The notes under the pieces are model-generated. The model was given only the letters and a program-made list of their open reading frames with translations. It was not told the DNA's origin and did no database searches. This document shows positions 1 to 8,802 of a stretch of 55,233 nt of DNA, piece by piece. Within the stretch, counting starts at the first letter, position 1. Each line of letters opens with the position of its first letter. A program made the translations under genes and the position numbers. Origin of the DNA: Planctomycetaceae bacterium (lineage in GTDB: Bacteria > Planctomycetota > Planctomycetia > Pirellulales > Pirellulaceae); contig PAPJ01000044.1 of the NCBI GenBank assembly GCA_002709045.1, forward strand, positions 1 through 55,233, in the 5' to 3' direction.

Positions 1-431
1 CCTTCGCCGGTGAACGGGAATCGTGGGTCATCGCTGAAACCACCAAGGAAGAAAACAAGTGCCTCGGCAGGATCGATGATCGTTCTGCCGGTTGAATTGC
101 CTGAATTGTCTTTGAGATCAATCAAGCCGATTAGATTTGCAACTTCCGCCGGAGCGATTCGGGGAAAAGCGACTTGAATGTGACGTTGAAAAACAACAAT
201 ATTAGATCCGTCAGGTGGGTAATCACCGTATTTTTGTTTGTAGGCTTCAACCGCTGCACTAAGGCTGTTAATTTCCATCGCCATACCACCATTTGCAGCA
301 GATTTTCTTACAACTCCGATGGTCGGGATCAGAATTCCGGCAAGTATCCCGATAATTGCAATGACAATCAGCATTTCGACCAGAGTGAACCCCTGATTTC
401 GATAGCCGTGAAAAGTGGAACTTCGCTTCAT
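1..431 (-). CDS. type IV pilin / type II secretion pseudopilin (3' end outside window)
   Basis: The first 143 codons are visible; the frame is still open at the window edge. The N-terminus is a class III prepilin leader: a short basic leader ending in Gly14, then FTLVEMLIVIAIIGILAG, with the conserved Glu at +5 (Glu19) that pilins use for assembly. A hydrophobic alpha-1 helix follows, then a GspG-like alpha/beta region that includes a KYGDYPPDG stretch. The product is probably cleaved by a prepilin peptidase and built into the pilus or pseudopilus driven by the ATPases and GspF upstream. The start at 431 has a GGAG a few bases upstream and a perfect hairpin just before it. It is the last visible gene of the minus-strand operon. 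Whether it is a major pilin, GspG or GspH cannot be decided without the C-terminus. Confidence 0.85.
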   Translation of the reverse strand, partial: MKRSSTFHGYRNQGFTLVEMLIVIAIIGILAGILIPTIGVVRKSAANGGMAMEINSLSAAVEAYKQKYGDYPPDGSNIVVFQRHIQVAFPRIAPAEVANLIGLIDLKDNSGNSTGRTIIDPAEALVFFLGGFSDDPRFPFTGE

Positions 432-447
432 TTGAGTGCTCCGTCAT

Positions 448-472
448 GCTGAGGTGTTGCCAGATCCTCAGC
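448..472 (-). promoter_or_regulatory. hairpin in the leader of the pseudopilin gene
   Basis: On the minus strand GCTGAGG and CCTCAGC form a perfect 7-bp stem with an 11-nt loop. It ends about 17 nt before the pilin ATG and just before its GGAG ribosome site. There is no U-run after it, so it is unlikely to be a terminator. It could be a processing or stabilising structure that uncouples pilin expression from gspF, or a translational control element. The function is inferred; the pairing is read directly. Confidence 0.45.
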
Positions 473-562
473 AAGTTCTATTATTCGCTTGTTATTTTGA
501 AAAATGTAAAAATATTTAGTTTCGGGTTCCAACCCGCCATAGTTTGCTCGAAAAAAAATCGC

Positions 563-1969
563 TTAGCCGGACAGTTTTTCCATCAATGAAATCAGAGGAA
601 CAAACAGTGAGATCACGATAAAACCAACCGCACCCCCCAGAAACACGATCATCAGCGGTTCGATCATGGCCATCATACCGTCGGTGGTAGTACGCACTTC
701 TTCATCGTATTGGTCTGCAACTTTGTACAACATGGTATCCAGTTCACCTGTTTCTTCACCCACATCGACCATATTGACGATTAGAGAATTGACGATTCTA
801 CGACGCATTCGGATAACATACACCAGCCCACCTAAAACACACCCCAATCCGGAGATCATCATCCCTAACGTAGGCATTCCGTTGCCTGGGATTATCATAA
901 CGATCATGCCGGGCAGAGCTCCGAAGAATAACCAGAAGAAAAGAGCCATTGGATGGAAAGTTGCATGGCAGTTGTCGTTCAGTGGAACAGCTATTGGTTC
1001 CCCTTCACGAATCCCTTCCGAGACTCTTGAATACATTTGTTCAAACATCCCGTTACCAGCGGTATCACGACAAATCGTTAAGGCCTCAAGAATTGGTACA
1101 CCCGAGGAGATTAGTGTTGCAAGAGTACGAGTGGTACGAGCCATACAGTTTTTCTCGACTAAACCGCCGATGATCGGGATCTGTAGCATAAACAGGTCCC
1201 AGCCGACCTTCCCATAATTAAACTGCCGAAGCAGAATAATAAACACCAGTAAGCCGCCTGGTATGAGGAAGAAGAGAAACCATAGTTTAAATATCGCATG
1301 AGACATGTTGATCAGTAGGACAGTCGCAGCTGGTAGCGGCAGTTCAAACTCGATAAACATTTCTTCAAATGTCGGTACAATCATCACCATAATGAATGCT
1401 AAAATAATGATCGCAATGCCGATCACGAGTACCGGATAAATCATGGCACCGATCACTTTACGTCTTAGCGACATTGCTCGTTCTTTAAAATCAGCCAGAC
1501 GTTGAAGGATGATTTCCAAGGCACCGCCAGCTTCACCAGCTTTGATCATGTTGATATACAGGCGGTCAAACATTCTTGGACACTTTGCCATCGCTTCACT
1601 AAGTGTGTCTCCGGCTTCAATGTTGTCGCACGTATCCATGATGGAATTCTTGAGCTTGCCGCCGCTTTGCTGTTCTTCAAGAATTTGCAGGCTACGAAGA
1701 ATTGGTAGACCAGCATCCTGGAGGATCGACAATTGACGGGTAAAAAGAGTGAGTGCTTTCAGACCGCCACCACCCATAGGCAGTGTCTTTTTACGTTTTC
1801 TGCGGGCATCAGAGGCGCTATCAGAGGCGCTCTTCTTGACGTTCAGCTTGGTGACGAAATAGCCCATCTGGCGGATAGTCGTATGTGCCTCTTCTTCTGT
1901 AGGCGCATCAATAACGTCCCGAATGACCTGTCCCGTAGGATCCAGTGCTTCAAATTGATATGATGGCAT
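563..1969 (-). CDS. gspF: type II secretion / type IV pilus inner-membrane platform protein GspF/PilC
   Basis: Platform protein that sits in the inner membrane and couples the cytoplasmic ATPases to pilin assembly. At 468 residues it is longer than the usual ~400. The N-terminal GspF domain (about residues 70-200) has FTRQLSILQDAGLPILRSL and the GEAGGALEIILQRLA signature, followed by membrane helices near 173-199 and 220-247. The second GspF domain starts at about residue 277 (RTLATLISSGVPILEAL) and ends with VDVGEETGELDTMLYKVAD (401-419); a last helix lies near 435-460. The oddity is about 60 extra residues (roughly 337-397) containing two more hydrophobic helices inside the second domain, before the GEETGEL signature. 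It lies 101 bp downstream of the second ATPase gene in the same operon. Confidence 0.9.
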   Translation of the reverse strand: MPSYQFEALDPTGQVIRDVIDAPTEEEAHTTIRQMGYFVTKLNVKKSASDSASDARRKRKKTLPMGGGGLKALTLFTRQLSILQDAGLPILRSLQILEEQQSGGKLKNSIMDTCDNIEAGDTLSEAMAKCPRMFDRLYINMIKAGEAGGALEIILQRLADFKERAMSLRRKVIGAMIYPVLVIGIAIIILAFIMVMIVPTFEEMFIEFELPLPAATVLLINMSHAIFKLWFLFFLIPGGLLVFIILLRQFNYGKVGWDLFMLQIPIIGGLVEKNCMARTTRTLATLISSGVPILEALTICRDTAGNGMFEQMYSRVSEGIREGEPIAVPLNDNCHATFHPMALFFWLFFGALPGMIVMIIPGNGMPTLGMMISGLGCVLGGLVYVIRMRRRIVNSLIVNMVDVGEETGELDTMLYKVADQYDEEVRTTTDGMMAMIEPLMIVFLGGAVGFIVISLFVPLISLMEKLSG

Positions 1970-2070
1970 TCTTTTACTCTATTTCTAGCTTCGTAAGAAG
2001 ATTTTCTGTCAGTTGTTAATTGTATGCAGGAAACAGTCGTCCGTCATAAGAACTGCTGTCTGGAAAAGTA

Positions 2071-3783
2071 TTATCCGTCGACAGTGGTTTCACGAATAAC
2101 TTCCTCTGCGGTAGTAATTCCTTCCCATAGATTGTGTAGTCCGGCATCACGAAGTGTCACCATTCCATATTCGCGTGCCTGCTCACGCATCTCGTCGCTG
2201 GACGCATTTTGCATGATCATTTCGCGTAAGTGGTCGTTCAGGATCATTAATTCAAATAGTCCGACCCGTCCTCGATATCCAGAGTTATTACAGTGGTCAC
2301 AACCCTTTCCTTTATAGAATTTCTTTTCGGCAACCTGTTCAGCGGTGAATCCAAGTTGAGTAAGGATTTCATCAGAGGGTTCAATTTCATCACGGCAGTT
2401 ATTACAAATCCGACGGACAAGACGTTGAGCAAGAATGGCTTCCACCGTTGCTGAAATCATAAATGTTGGAATTCCCATATCCTTCATGCGTGTGATGGTG
2501 CTGGGAGCGTCATTCGTGTGAAGTGTACTGAATACAAGGTGACCGGTCAGAGATGCCTGCACGGCAATTTCTCCCGTTTCAATGTCTCGAATTTCACCGA
2601 CCAGAATTTTGTCCGGATCCTGACGCAAAATAGCTCGCAGGCAGGAAGCAAATGTAACGCCGACGTCTGTATTGATAGGCACCTGGATAATTCCATCGAT
2701 GTCATATTCGACCGGATCCTCGGTTGTAATTAGTTTCTCCTCAATCCGGTTTAACTCAGACAAGGCTGAATAGAGTGTGGTCGTTTTTCCTGAACCTGTC
2801 GGTCCTGTCACCAGTACGATGCCATTTGGCTTTTCAATGACCTCTCGGAATTGTTCGATCAGACGTTCATTCATACCGACATTTCCGAGGTCAAGTGACA
2901 CAACACTTCGGTCGAGCACACGCATAACCACCGACTCGCCAAACATTGTTGGCAGCACGCTCACACGCAGGTCAACCGGGTGACCACCGACGACAAGTTC
3001 GATCCGTCCGTCCTGAGGCAGCCGACGCTCTGCAATATCCAGATTGGCCATGACTTTAATACGTGTGGTAATTGCAAAGGCCAGGTGACGAGGAGGCGGT
3101 ACCATTTCGTAAAGTACACCATCGGCCTTAATACGGATTCTGAACTCGTCTTCGAAAGGCTCAAAGTGAATATCCGATGCGTGGTCTTTAATGGCTAAAA
3201 GTAAAACCATATTAAGTAATTTACGTACAGGGACACTATCAGCCAGAGATTCTGCACTTGTCAGGTCAATTGGTCCGCTTGTTAATGCATCGATCTGTTC
3301 TTTCAGTGCGATGTCGTCTGCCAGGTCGGCGACGATTCGTTCAATCGTTTCACGCCCGGAGTCAAAAAACTCTTCAAGCATTTTTTCGATTTCGTGTTCT
3401 GTACAAATAACCAATTGAATATCGCGTCCCAGAAAGGTACGCAATTCGTCGGCTACCGTGATGTTTTCCGGCGACGAAGTTGCCAGTGTCAGTGTATTAC
3501 CGTTGAGTTGTAACGGGATGACCTGATACATCTGAGCCATGGCTTCGGTGACTTCATCGAGCACATCCTGATTGATCTGGATGTCTCCCAAATCAACGAT
3601 CTGCATATCAAATTGCTCGGCGAGTGCCTGTGCCAACTGAGTATCAATAATTAGTCCCATGTCTTCAGCAACTTTACCGATTTTTACTCCGGGTTGCTGA
3701 GCCTGTTCCTCGACCAACATTTCAAGCTGGTCGTCATTAATGAATCCCATGTCGACTAGGATTTGACCAAGTTGTCTTGCCAT
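2071..3783 (-). CDS. gspE: GspE/PilB-family assembly ATPase (second copy)
   Basis: Hexameric cytoplasmic ATPase that powers pilus or pseudopilus extension. Residues 1-145 look like the MshEN / T2SSE N-terminal domain. The core has an Asp box (TTEDPVEY, about 353-360), Walker A GPTGSGKT (327-334), Walker B DKILVGEIRD (391-400) and a His-box (HLVFSTLHTNDAPS). A zinc tetracysteine site is complete: C460, C463, C495, C498, within CNNC and CDHCNNSGYRGR. The length of 570 is typical. It differs clearly from the other GspE two genes upstream, chiefly in the N-terminal third, so the two probably serve different partners or form a mixed system. It is 78 bp downstream of pilT, with a 15-bp direct repeat in the gap. 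Confidence 0.92.
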   Translation of the reverse strand: MARQLGQILVDMGFINDDQLEMLVEEQAQQPGVKIGKVAEDMGLIIDTQLAQALAEQFDMQIVDLGDIQINQDVLDEVTEAMAQMYQVIPLQLNGNTLTLATSSPENITVADELRTFLGRDIQLVICTEHEIEKMLEEFFDSGRETIERIVADLADDIALKEQIDALTSGPIDLTSAESLADSVPVRKLLNMVLLLAIKDHASDIHFEPFEDEFRIRIKADGVLYEMVPPPRHLAFAITTRIKVMANLDIAERRLPQDGRIELVVGGHPVDLRVSVLPTMFGESVVMRVLDRSVVSLDLGNVGMNERLIEQFREVIEKPNGIVLVTGPTGSGKTTTLYSALSELNRIEEKLITTEDPVEYDIDGIIQVPINTDVGVTFASCLRAILRQDPDKILVGEIRDIETGEIAVQASLTGHLVFSTLHTNDAPSTITRMKDMGIPTFMISATVEAILAQRLVRRICNNCRDEIEPSDEILTQLGFTAEQVAEKKFYKGKGCDHCNNSGYRGRVGLFELMILNDHLREMIMQNASSDEMREQAREYGMVTLRDAGLHNLWEGITTAEEVIRETTVDG

Positions 3784-3800
3784 TGTTTGGTTCTCTTATT

Positions 3801-3833
3801 TTGCCGTCGTCTTGTATATTGCCGTCGTCTTGT
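3801..3833. repeat. 15-bp perfect direct repeat, two copies, period 18
   Basis: TTGCCGTCGTCTTGT occurs at 3801-3815 and again at 3819-3833, separated by ATA, in the pilT to gspE spacer. A shorter form (CGTCGTCTTGT) also lies near 5003, in the 3' end of the upstream GspE gene. It may be a slippage duplication or a paired protein-binding site. No function is shown. Confidence 0.7.
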
Positions 3834-3861
3834 CCGACTGATTAAGTATGGGCTCGAAGTT

Positions 3862-4968
3862 TTATTCTTCTTCTAATCCTGTTTTAGGTGCTTCCAGTCC
3901 CTGCTGAGCAGCCACGATGCGTTTCGCCAGGTCATCAGGTCGATGCGCTCTGGTAAGCACTTCTTCAACAATGCAGATTTCTCTTTTCCAGAGGTCAAAT
4001 AACGCGTCGTCCATTAACTGCATCCCGAATTTCGCACCGGTTTGAATTGCCGAGTTAATTCGGAAGGTTTTGTTTTCGCGAATCAGGTTTGCGATTGCCG
4101 GGGTAACCAGCAAAGTTTCGTAGGCTGCTACACGTCCCCCACCAATTCGTGGTAATAGCGTTTGAGCCAGTACACCGATGATGGAAGTGGAAAGCTGAGT
4201 TCGAATTTGATCCTGAAGATTACCAGGGAAGGCATCAATAATACGGTTGATCGTTCCCTGAGCACTGTTCGTGTGCAGTGTACCGAATACAACGTGACCC
4301 GTTTCCGCTGCAGTGATGGCAGCTTCAATCGTTTCCAGGTCTCGCATTTCTCCTACCAGAATCACGTCCGGATCTTGTCTTAGTGCTCTCCGGATAGCAT
4401 CTGAGAACGATGGCGTATCCACTCCGATTTCACGTTGGTTAATCGTAGACTTTTTATGATCGTGATAAAATTCGATTGGATCTTCAATTGTAATAATATG
4501 ATGGTCCACGGTTTCATTGAGGTAGTTGATCAGACTTGCCAGGGTCGTGCTTTTGCCGGATCCTGTTGGGCCTGTTACCAGGAATAGACCACGAGGCCGC
4601 ATGACGCATTGAATGATGGCATCGGTTAGTCCGAGTTGTTCCGGCGTTAGTTTGTCATTTGGAATTTGTCGCAGCACCATGGCAATATTTCCGCGCTGTT
4701 TAAAGATAGAGACTCTAAATCGAGCCTGATCCCCAAAAGCAAAACCAAAGTCAGCCGTTCCCTGTTCCTGTAGTTCTCGTTGACAGCGATCCGGTGAAAT
4801 ACTCTTCATTAACGCTACGGTGTCATCCGGCTCCAGTACTTTTGTTTCCAACTTTCGCATGCGTCCGTGTAAACGGAATACCGGCGGTTGACCTACTGTG
4901 AGGTGAATGTCACTTGCATTTTGCTTGACACAGGCACTCAGTAGCTTGTCAATAAGAATGGTTGCCAT
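3862..4968 (-). CDS. pilT: twitching motility / pilus retraction ATPase PilT
   Basis: Retraction ATPase of type IV pili; 368 residues, the usual PilT length. It lacks the long N-terminal domain and zinc site of GspE. The N-terminal ASDIHLTVGQPPVFRLHG (18-35) is the classic PilT start. Walker A GPTGSGKST is at 133-141, the Asp box IEDPIEFYH near 161-169, Walker B DVILVGEMRD at 201-210, and the His box HVVFGTLHTNSA near 225-236. AIANLIRENK (about 291-300) matches the C-terminal AIRNLIRE-type motif needed for retraction in characterised PilT proteins, with Ala for Arg. Its presence argues for a dynamic pilus rather than a pure secretion pseudopilus. It follows the first GspE gene by 26 bp. Confidence 0.93.
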   Translation of the reverse strand: MATILIDKLLSACVKQNASDIHLTVGQPPVFRLHGRMRKLETKVLEPDDTVALMKSISPDRCQRELQEQGTADFGFAFGDQARFRVSIFKQRGNIAMVLRQIPNDKLTPEQLGLTDAIIQCVMRPRGLFLVTGPTGSGKSTTLASLINYLNETVDHHIITIEDPIEFYHDHKKSTINQREIGVDTPSFSDAIRRALRQDPDVILVGEMRDLETIEAAITAAETGHVVFGTLHTNSAQGTINRIIDAFPGNLQDQIRTQLSTSIIGVLAQTLLPRIGGGRVAAYETLLVTPAIANLIRENKTFRINSAIQTGAKFGMQLMDDALFDLWKREICIVEEVLTRAHRPDDLAKRIVAAQQGLEAPKTGLEEE

Positions 4969-4994
4969 CAGTTTTTATCCAATTGATGAAAGAT

Positions 4995-6713
4995 TTAATT
5001 TTCGTCGTCTTGTTCAGTTTTCTTGGTCACCCGGAATACTTCTTCAATGGTTGTAATTCCTTCCAGCACCTTTTTGATTCCGTCCTGGTATAGCGTGGAC
5101 ATTCCTTCTGCGATTGCTGTTTCACGAATTTGAGCAGTGGTGGAATCTTTGAATATGTGTTCACGAATCTTTGAAGTCAGACGCATAATTTCGTAAACAG
5201 CGATTCTTCCGCGATATCCCGATCGATTACAGTGGTTGCATCCGGCCCCTTTCATGAATTTTGCTCCCTGAAGCATCTCGGGAGTAATTCCGGCTTCTTC
5301 AAGAATTTCCTTGGAATATTTTTCAGGTTGCTTACAACGCGGACAAATAACGCGTATCAAACGTTGAGCCAGAATCGCGATTACACTGGATGCAACCAGA
5401 TATCCGGGAACGCCAATATCAGTCAAACGACTAATAGCACTTGGTGCGTCATTAGTGTGCAGAGTACTGAAAACCAGATGCCCTGTAAGGGATGCCTGAA
5501 TACCCATCGACGCTGTTTCATGATCTCGCATCTCACCAACAAGAATCATATTAGGAGCCTGACGAAGCATTGATTTAATGATTTTGGCAAAGTCGAGACC
5601 AATGTCGTGTTTTACTTCGGTCTGATTGATTCCAGGCAGATAATACTCAACCGGATCCTCGGCCGTGATGATCTTACGGTCGGGACGGTTCATTGCGTTT
5701 AATGCTGCATAGAGCGTCGTTGTTTTCCCCGAACCAGTTGGGCCGGTTACCAGAATAATGCCGTTGGGACGTTTGATGAGTTCGGTGAAAAGTCGGAAAT
5801 CTGATTCACCTAATCCAAGCTGACGAATTCCGATCTTAATGTTGTCAGGGTCAAGCAGTCGCATCACGACGGACTGACCGTGATTTGTGGGAAGAACACT
5901 GACACGCAAATCGAGTGTCTTACCGCCGGCAGTAATTTTAATACGACCGTCCTGTGGGCGACGGCGTTCGGCAATATCCATGTCCGCTAAAATCTTAATA
6001 CGCGAGAGAATGGCTCCGAGCAGACGTCGTGGAGGACTGTCACGTTCTACGAGTCGCCCGTCGATTCGATATCGAATTCGAATTCTGTCCTCGAACGGCT
6101 CAACATGCACATCGGATGCTCGAAGCTGAACCGCTTCGGAAATCATCAGGTGTACCAGCCTGACAATCGGCCCGTCACTGTCGTCGTCATCAAGGCCATC
6201 GGCGGCGTCTTCTGTTTCGGTAAAGTCGATCGCCGTGTCTGTAAATTCCTGTAGCATCGAGTCAGCGGACTCGCCATCGAACTGACCATAGTATCGGTTG
6301 ATCGCTTCGAGAATACCTGAACGTGGTGCCAGAGCGATTTGGATCTGACGGTTGAGAATAAACCGGAGCTTTTCAACGGTTTCGACATCCATCGGATCGG
6401 CCAGAATTACACGCAGAGCATCCCCTTCCTCACTCAGCGGAATAGTTATGTTTTCGCGAGCGATGGTCTCAGGAACTAACTCGATGATCGCTTCAGGGAT
6501 TTTGATTTCCGATAGGTTGATGTAGTCCAGAGAGTAATGCTCTGCCATCGCCCGGCATACGTCTTCCGAGGTTGCATAATTTAGCGAGATCAGCGCCTCA
6601 CCCAGTGGAATACTGTTGCTTCTCGACAACTCTTCCGCTTCAGTAACCTGGTCCGGACTGACGAGACTACGCTTAAGAAGTACGTTTACATATTCGCTGG
6701 GTTGTGATGCCAT
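4995..6713 (-). CDS. pilB: GspE/PilB-family assembly ATPase (first copy)
   Basis: First gene of the minus-strand pilus operon and the second extension-type ATPase in it. Residues 1-145 form an MshEN-like N-terminal domain (GEALISLNYATSEDVCRAMA near 38-57), a fold that in some homologues binds cyclic di-GMP; binding here is untested. An acidic linker (about 165-181) precedes the core. Walker A GPTGSGKT is at 324-331, Asp box TAEDPVEYY near 350-358, Walker B NMILVGEMRD at 388-397, and the His box near 412-424. The tetracysteine zinc site is intact: C457, C460, C492, C495. At 572 residues it is full length. The choice between PilB and GspE cannot be made from sequence alone; the neighbouring PilT favours PilB. 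Confidence 0.9.
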   Translation of the reverse strand: MASQPSEYVNVLLKRSLVSPDQVTEAEELSRSNSIPLGEALISLNYATSEDVCRAMAEHYSLDYINLSEIKIPEAIIELVPETIARENITIPLSEEGDALRVILADPMDVETVEKLRFILNRQIQIALAPRSGILEAINRYYGQFDGESADSMLQEFTDTAIDFTETEDAADGLDDDDSDGPIVRLVHLMISEAVQLRASDVHVEPFEDRIRIRYRIDGRLVERDSPPRRLLGAILSRIKILADMDIAERRRPQDGRIKITAGGKTLDLRVSVLPTNHGQSVVMRLLDPDNIKIGIRQLGLGESDFRLFTELIKRPNGIILVTGPTGSGKTTTLYAALNAMNRPDRKIITAEDPVEYYLPGINQTEVKHDIGLDFAKIIKSMLRQAPNMILVGEMRDHETASMGIQASLTGHLVFSTLHTNDAPSAISRLTDIGVPGYLVASSVIAILAQRLIRVICPRCKQPEKYSKEILEEAGITPEMLQGAKFMKGAGCNHCNRSGYRGRIAVYEIMRLTSKIREHIFKDSTTAQIRETAIAEGMSTLYQDGIKKVLEGITTIEEVFRVTKKTEQDDEN

Positions 6714-7038
6714 TGACGATCCGATTTAGTCTTTAAGTTTTGTTCCGTTGGCTAACAAATACCCTAGATAGCGTCAGGAAGCTGAATTGATGAATAAAAC
6801 GTGTCATCCTACGCAGGATTTCCTATTAAAACCCACTGATTCAAAGCTATAACATAACTGCACCACCCGCGATTCCCCTTGGGTGATAACCTACGCTACA
6901 GAGGTACTGTTCCGATAAGATAAGCTAAAAACGAGAAGCATCTCAATATATATAATGCTTCACCGTTATAACCATTGTCAATTAAGCAATCGGACTTTCT
7001 AGCCGGTTCAGCCTACTATTACTAATTATTAACGGTTA
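6714..7038. other. intergenic region upstream of the pilus operon
   Basis: 325 bp without a convincing gene. It should contain the minus-strand promoter of the pilus operon. The best candidate I can see is weak: on the minus strand TTGAGA (6941-6946 complement) and TATCTT (6917-6922 complement) with an 18-bp spacer. The stretch around 6945-6960 is very AT-rich. No clear terminator was found for the gene ending at 7039. Confidence 0.35.
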
Positions 7039-7593
7039 TCACTGCCTCTCAACAGAAATAGTTGCTGAATCTGTATTTAAAGAATCAACAAGAAAAGCCT
7101 TTTTTCGCAGCTTTTTAGCCTGTTTCCGGAGTTTCTGGGCATTTTCAAAGTCCTTAATGATCTCCAGATGTCCTGCTCGTTGATCAAGAGCCATTGATGT
7201 GTGTCGCATCATATCAGCAAGCCTGTTAACTGTGATTGTGGAGGATTTTTTGCTGCTGGGTATTTCCAACTGTAATTGCGGAGCTTTAAACGCTGCCGGA
7301 GCCACCGCTTGTTCTGTTTCCTGCTCACTCTGTTCGACCTTCTCCAATGCCTGTGCAAAGTCTTTTTGGCTTGCCTCCGGGTCGTCTTCCAGTAATCTTC
7401 CTTTCAGTTGACTGCCAATTTTTTCGCGCAGTTTTAGTAACTGCTGAGTTTGAGGGGATGTGGGATTTCCTGCAGCTTCAATTTTAGTAGCCGCTGTAGC
7501 TGGCTGCTCCGCAAGAGGTTTTTCTTCCCCCACCACGAAGGCAAAGAATCCGAACAGGAGTACAGCGATAAAAGTTATGACAGTGGTTTTCAT
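7039..7593 (-). CDS. small exported protein of unknown function
   Basis: I do not recognise this 184-residue protein. The start at 7593 was chosen over one 75 bp upstream because it begins directly with a Sec signal peptide (MKTTVITFIAVLLFGFFAFVVG). The mature part is hydrophilic and helical: Gln/Glu-rich in the middle (EKVEQSEQETEQ), with a basic helical C-terminal region containing NAQKLRKQAKKLRKKAF. It is probably periplasmic. It is the last gene of the minus-strand run, 90 bp after mutY, and may be transcribed with it. Confidence 0.6.
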   Translation of the reverse strand: MKTTVITFIAVLLFGFFAFVVGEEKPLAEQPATAATKIEAAGNPTSPQTQQLLKLREKIGSQLKGRLLEDDPEASQKDFAQALEKVEQSEQETEQAVAPAAFKAPQLQLEIPSSKKSSTITVNRLADMMRHTSMALDQRAGHLEIIKDFENAQKLRKQAKKLRKKAFLVDSLNTDSATISVERQ

Positions 7594-7683
7594 CTTGTCA
7601 TTCCGTTGACCAGGAGATGGAGTAAATTGTCGCTCAGAATTATAGAAGGAATCGAATCCCGTAATCAATGTTAGCTGTGATTT

Positions 7684-8802
7684 TTAAGAAATTGATTTGG
7701 CTAGTTTACGACCAGTAACACTCAATGGAATATTGTTCAAATCATCCGGATGCACCCATTTTAGATTTTCTTTCAGCTTTCGCTTACGTCGGGGCACATC
7801 GGCTTGAAAACAATTTAGGGCAATTCGGGATTTAGTAACCCCATGTTTGATTTGAGTTAGCCAGTTGAGTTGCGTAGCGGAACAGTCTGTTAGTTGGTTG
7901 AGTTTGCTTGAAATACGTGAAAGCTCGTGACGGGTTGGTTGTTTCGGTTTCTTGACCGAACACTCAAAGCGGGGGAAATCCCACAGGCCTTCCCAGCGTT
8001 CCCCGGCTTCGCATTGACGAATTAAGACAAATTTAGATTTGGGATCCCGGAGCACGACGGCGACCTCGAACAGGTTTTCGTACTTTGTTTTCTTTTTAGG
8101 TTTCGGAATTCGTTCCCAGCACTGTTGCAATTCTGTTGGACAGATGGACTTTAACGGACAGCCTTTACAATCTGGTTTCTGAGGGGTACATACGAGTGCT
8201 CCGACTTCCATAAGTGCCTGATTAAAGTCAGAGATGTGCTTGCGGGGAAGGATCCACTCAGCAAAAGCCCAGAATCGTTTTTGCGAACTGCTGGACATGA
8301 CGTCCTCATCATGCAGAAGTAATCGGGCAAAAAGGCGATTTGTATTGGCTTCCACAATAGGCAGTCGTTGATTCCGTGAAATGGACAGAATGGCTCCGGC
8401 TGTATATCGTCCGACGCCGGGTAGTGCCAGTACGGACTCAAAGTCTGTAGGGAATTCGCCGTCATGCTGGTCACGCACAACCTGTGCAGCCAGATGTAGT
8501 TGACGTGCTCTGCGATAATATCCAAGACCTTCCCAGTAACGTAAGACTTCCTGTTGTTCAGCATTGGCCAGAGAAACAACATCCGGAAATCGTTTGATAA
8601 ATCGATTGAAGTAGTCGATAACCGTGGCGACCTGGGTTTGCTGCAGCATGATCTCACTCACCCAACTTCGGTAGGGATGCAAATTATTACGCCACGGTAA
8701 ATCCCGGGCATTACGACGATACCAGTTTAGGATCCGGGTTCGCACTTTACGCCGCCAAAGCGTATCAGGAAAAGCAAAATTCTCGCTTGATTTGTTTGTC
8801 AT
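7684..8802 (-). CDS. mutY: A/G-specific adenine glycosylase MutY
   Basis: Base-excision repair glycosylase that removes adenine mispaired with 8-oxoguanine; 372 residues, within the family's range. The N-terminal domain has the SEIMLQQTQVATVI segment with the catalytic Glu50, the helix-hairpin-helix LPGVGRYTAGAIL (127-139), and a complete 4Fe-4S loop C205-x6-C212-x2-C215-x5-C221. A C-terminal NUDIX-like 8-oxoG recognition domain starts near 243 (FEVAVVLRDP, then GLWDFPRFE). The residue at the position of the usual catalytic Asp (DGNV in most MutY) is Glu151 in VEANTNRL. The gene overlaps the upstream PPIase gene by 4 bp (ATGA), so the two are translationally coupled. Confidence 0.92.
   Translation of the reverse strand: MTNKSSENFAFPDTLWRRKVRTRILNWYRRNARDLPWRNNLHPYRSWVSEIMLQQTQVATVIDYFNRFIKRFPDVVSLANAEQQEVLRYWEGLGYYRRARQLHLAAQVVRDQHDGEFPTDFESVLALPGVGRYTAGAILSISRNQRLPIVEANTNRLFARLLLHDEDVMSSSSQKRFWAFAEWILPRKHISDFNQALMEVGALVCTPQKPDCKGCPLKSICPTELQQCWERIPKPKKKTKYENLFEVAVVLRDPKSKFVLIRQCEAGERWEGLWDFPRFECSVKKPKQPTRHELSRISSKLNQLTDCSATQLNWLTQIKHGVTKSRIALNCFQADVPRRKRKLKENLKWVHPDDLNNIPLSVTGRKLAKSIS

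Noticed and set aside
666..1217. 183-codon plus-strand open frame
   Set aside because: It is antisense to gspF, which has clear family motifs; the frame has no domain pattern.
8151..8657. 168-codon open frame in a second minus-strand frame of mutY
   Set aside because: It overlaps mutY completely, has no recognisable domain, and mutY carries clear motifs in its own frame.
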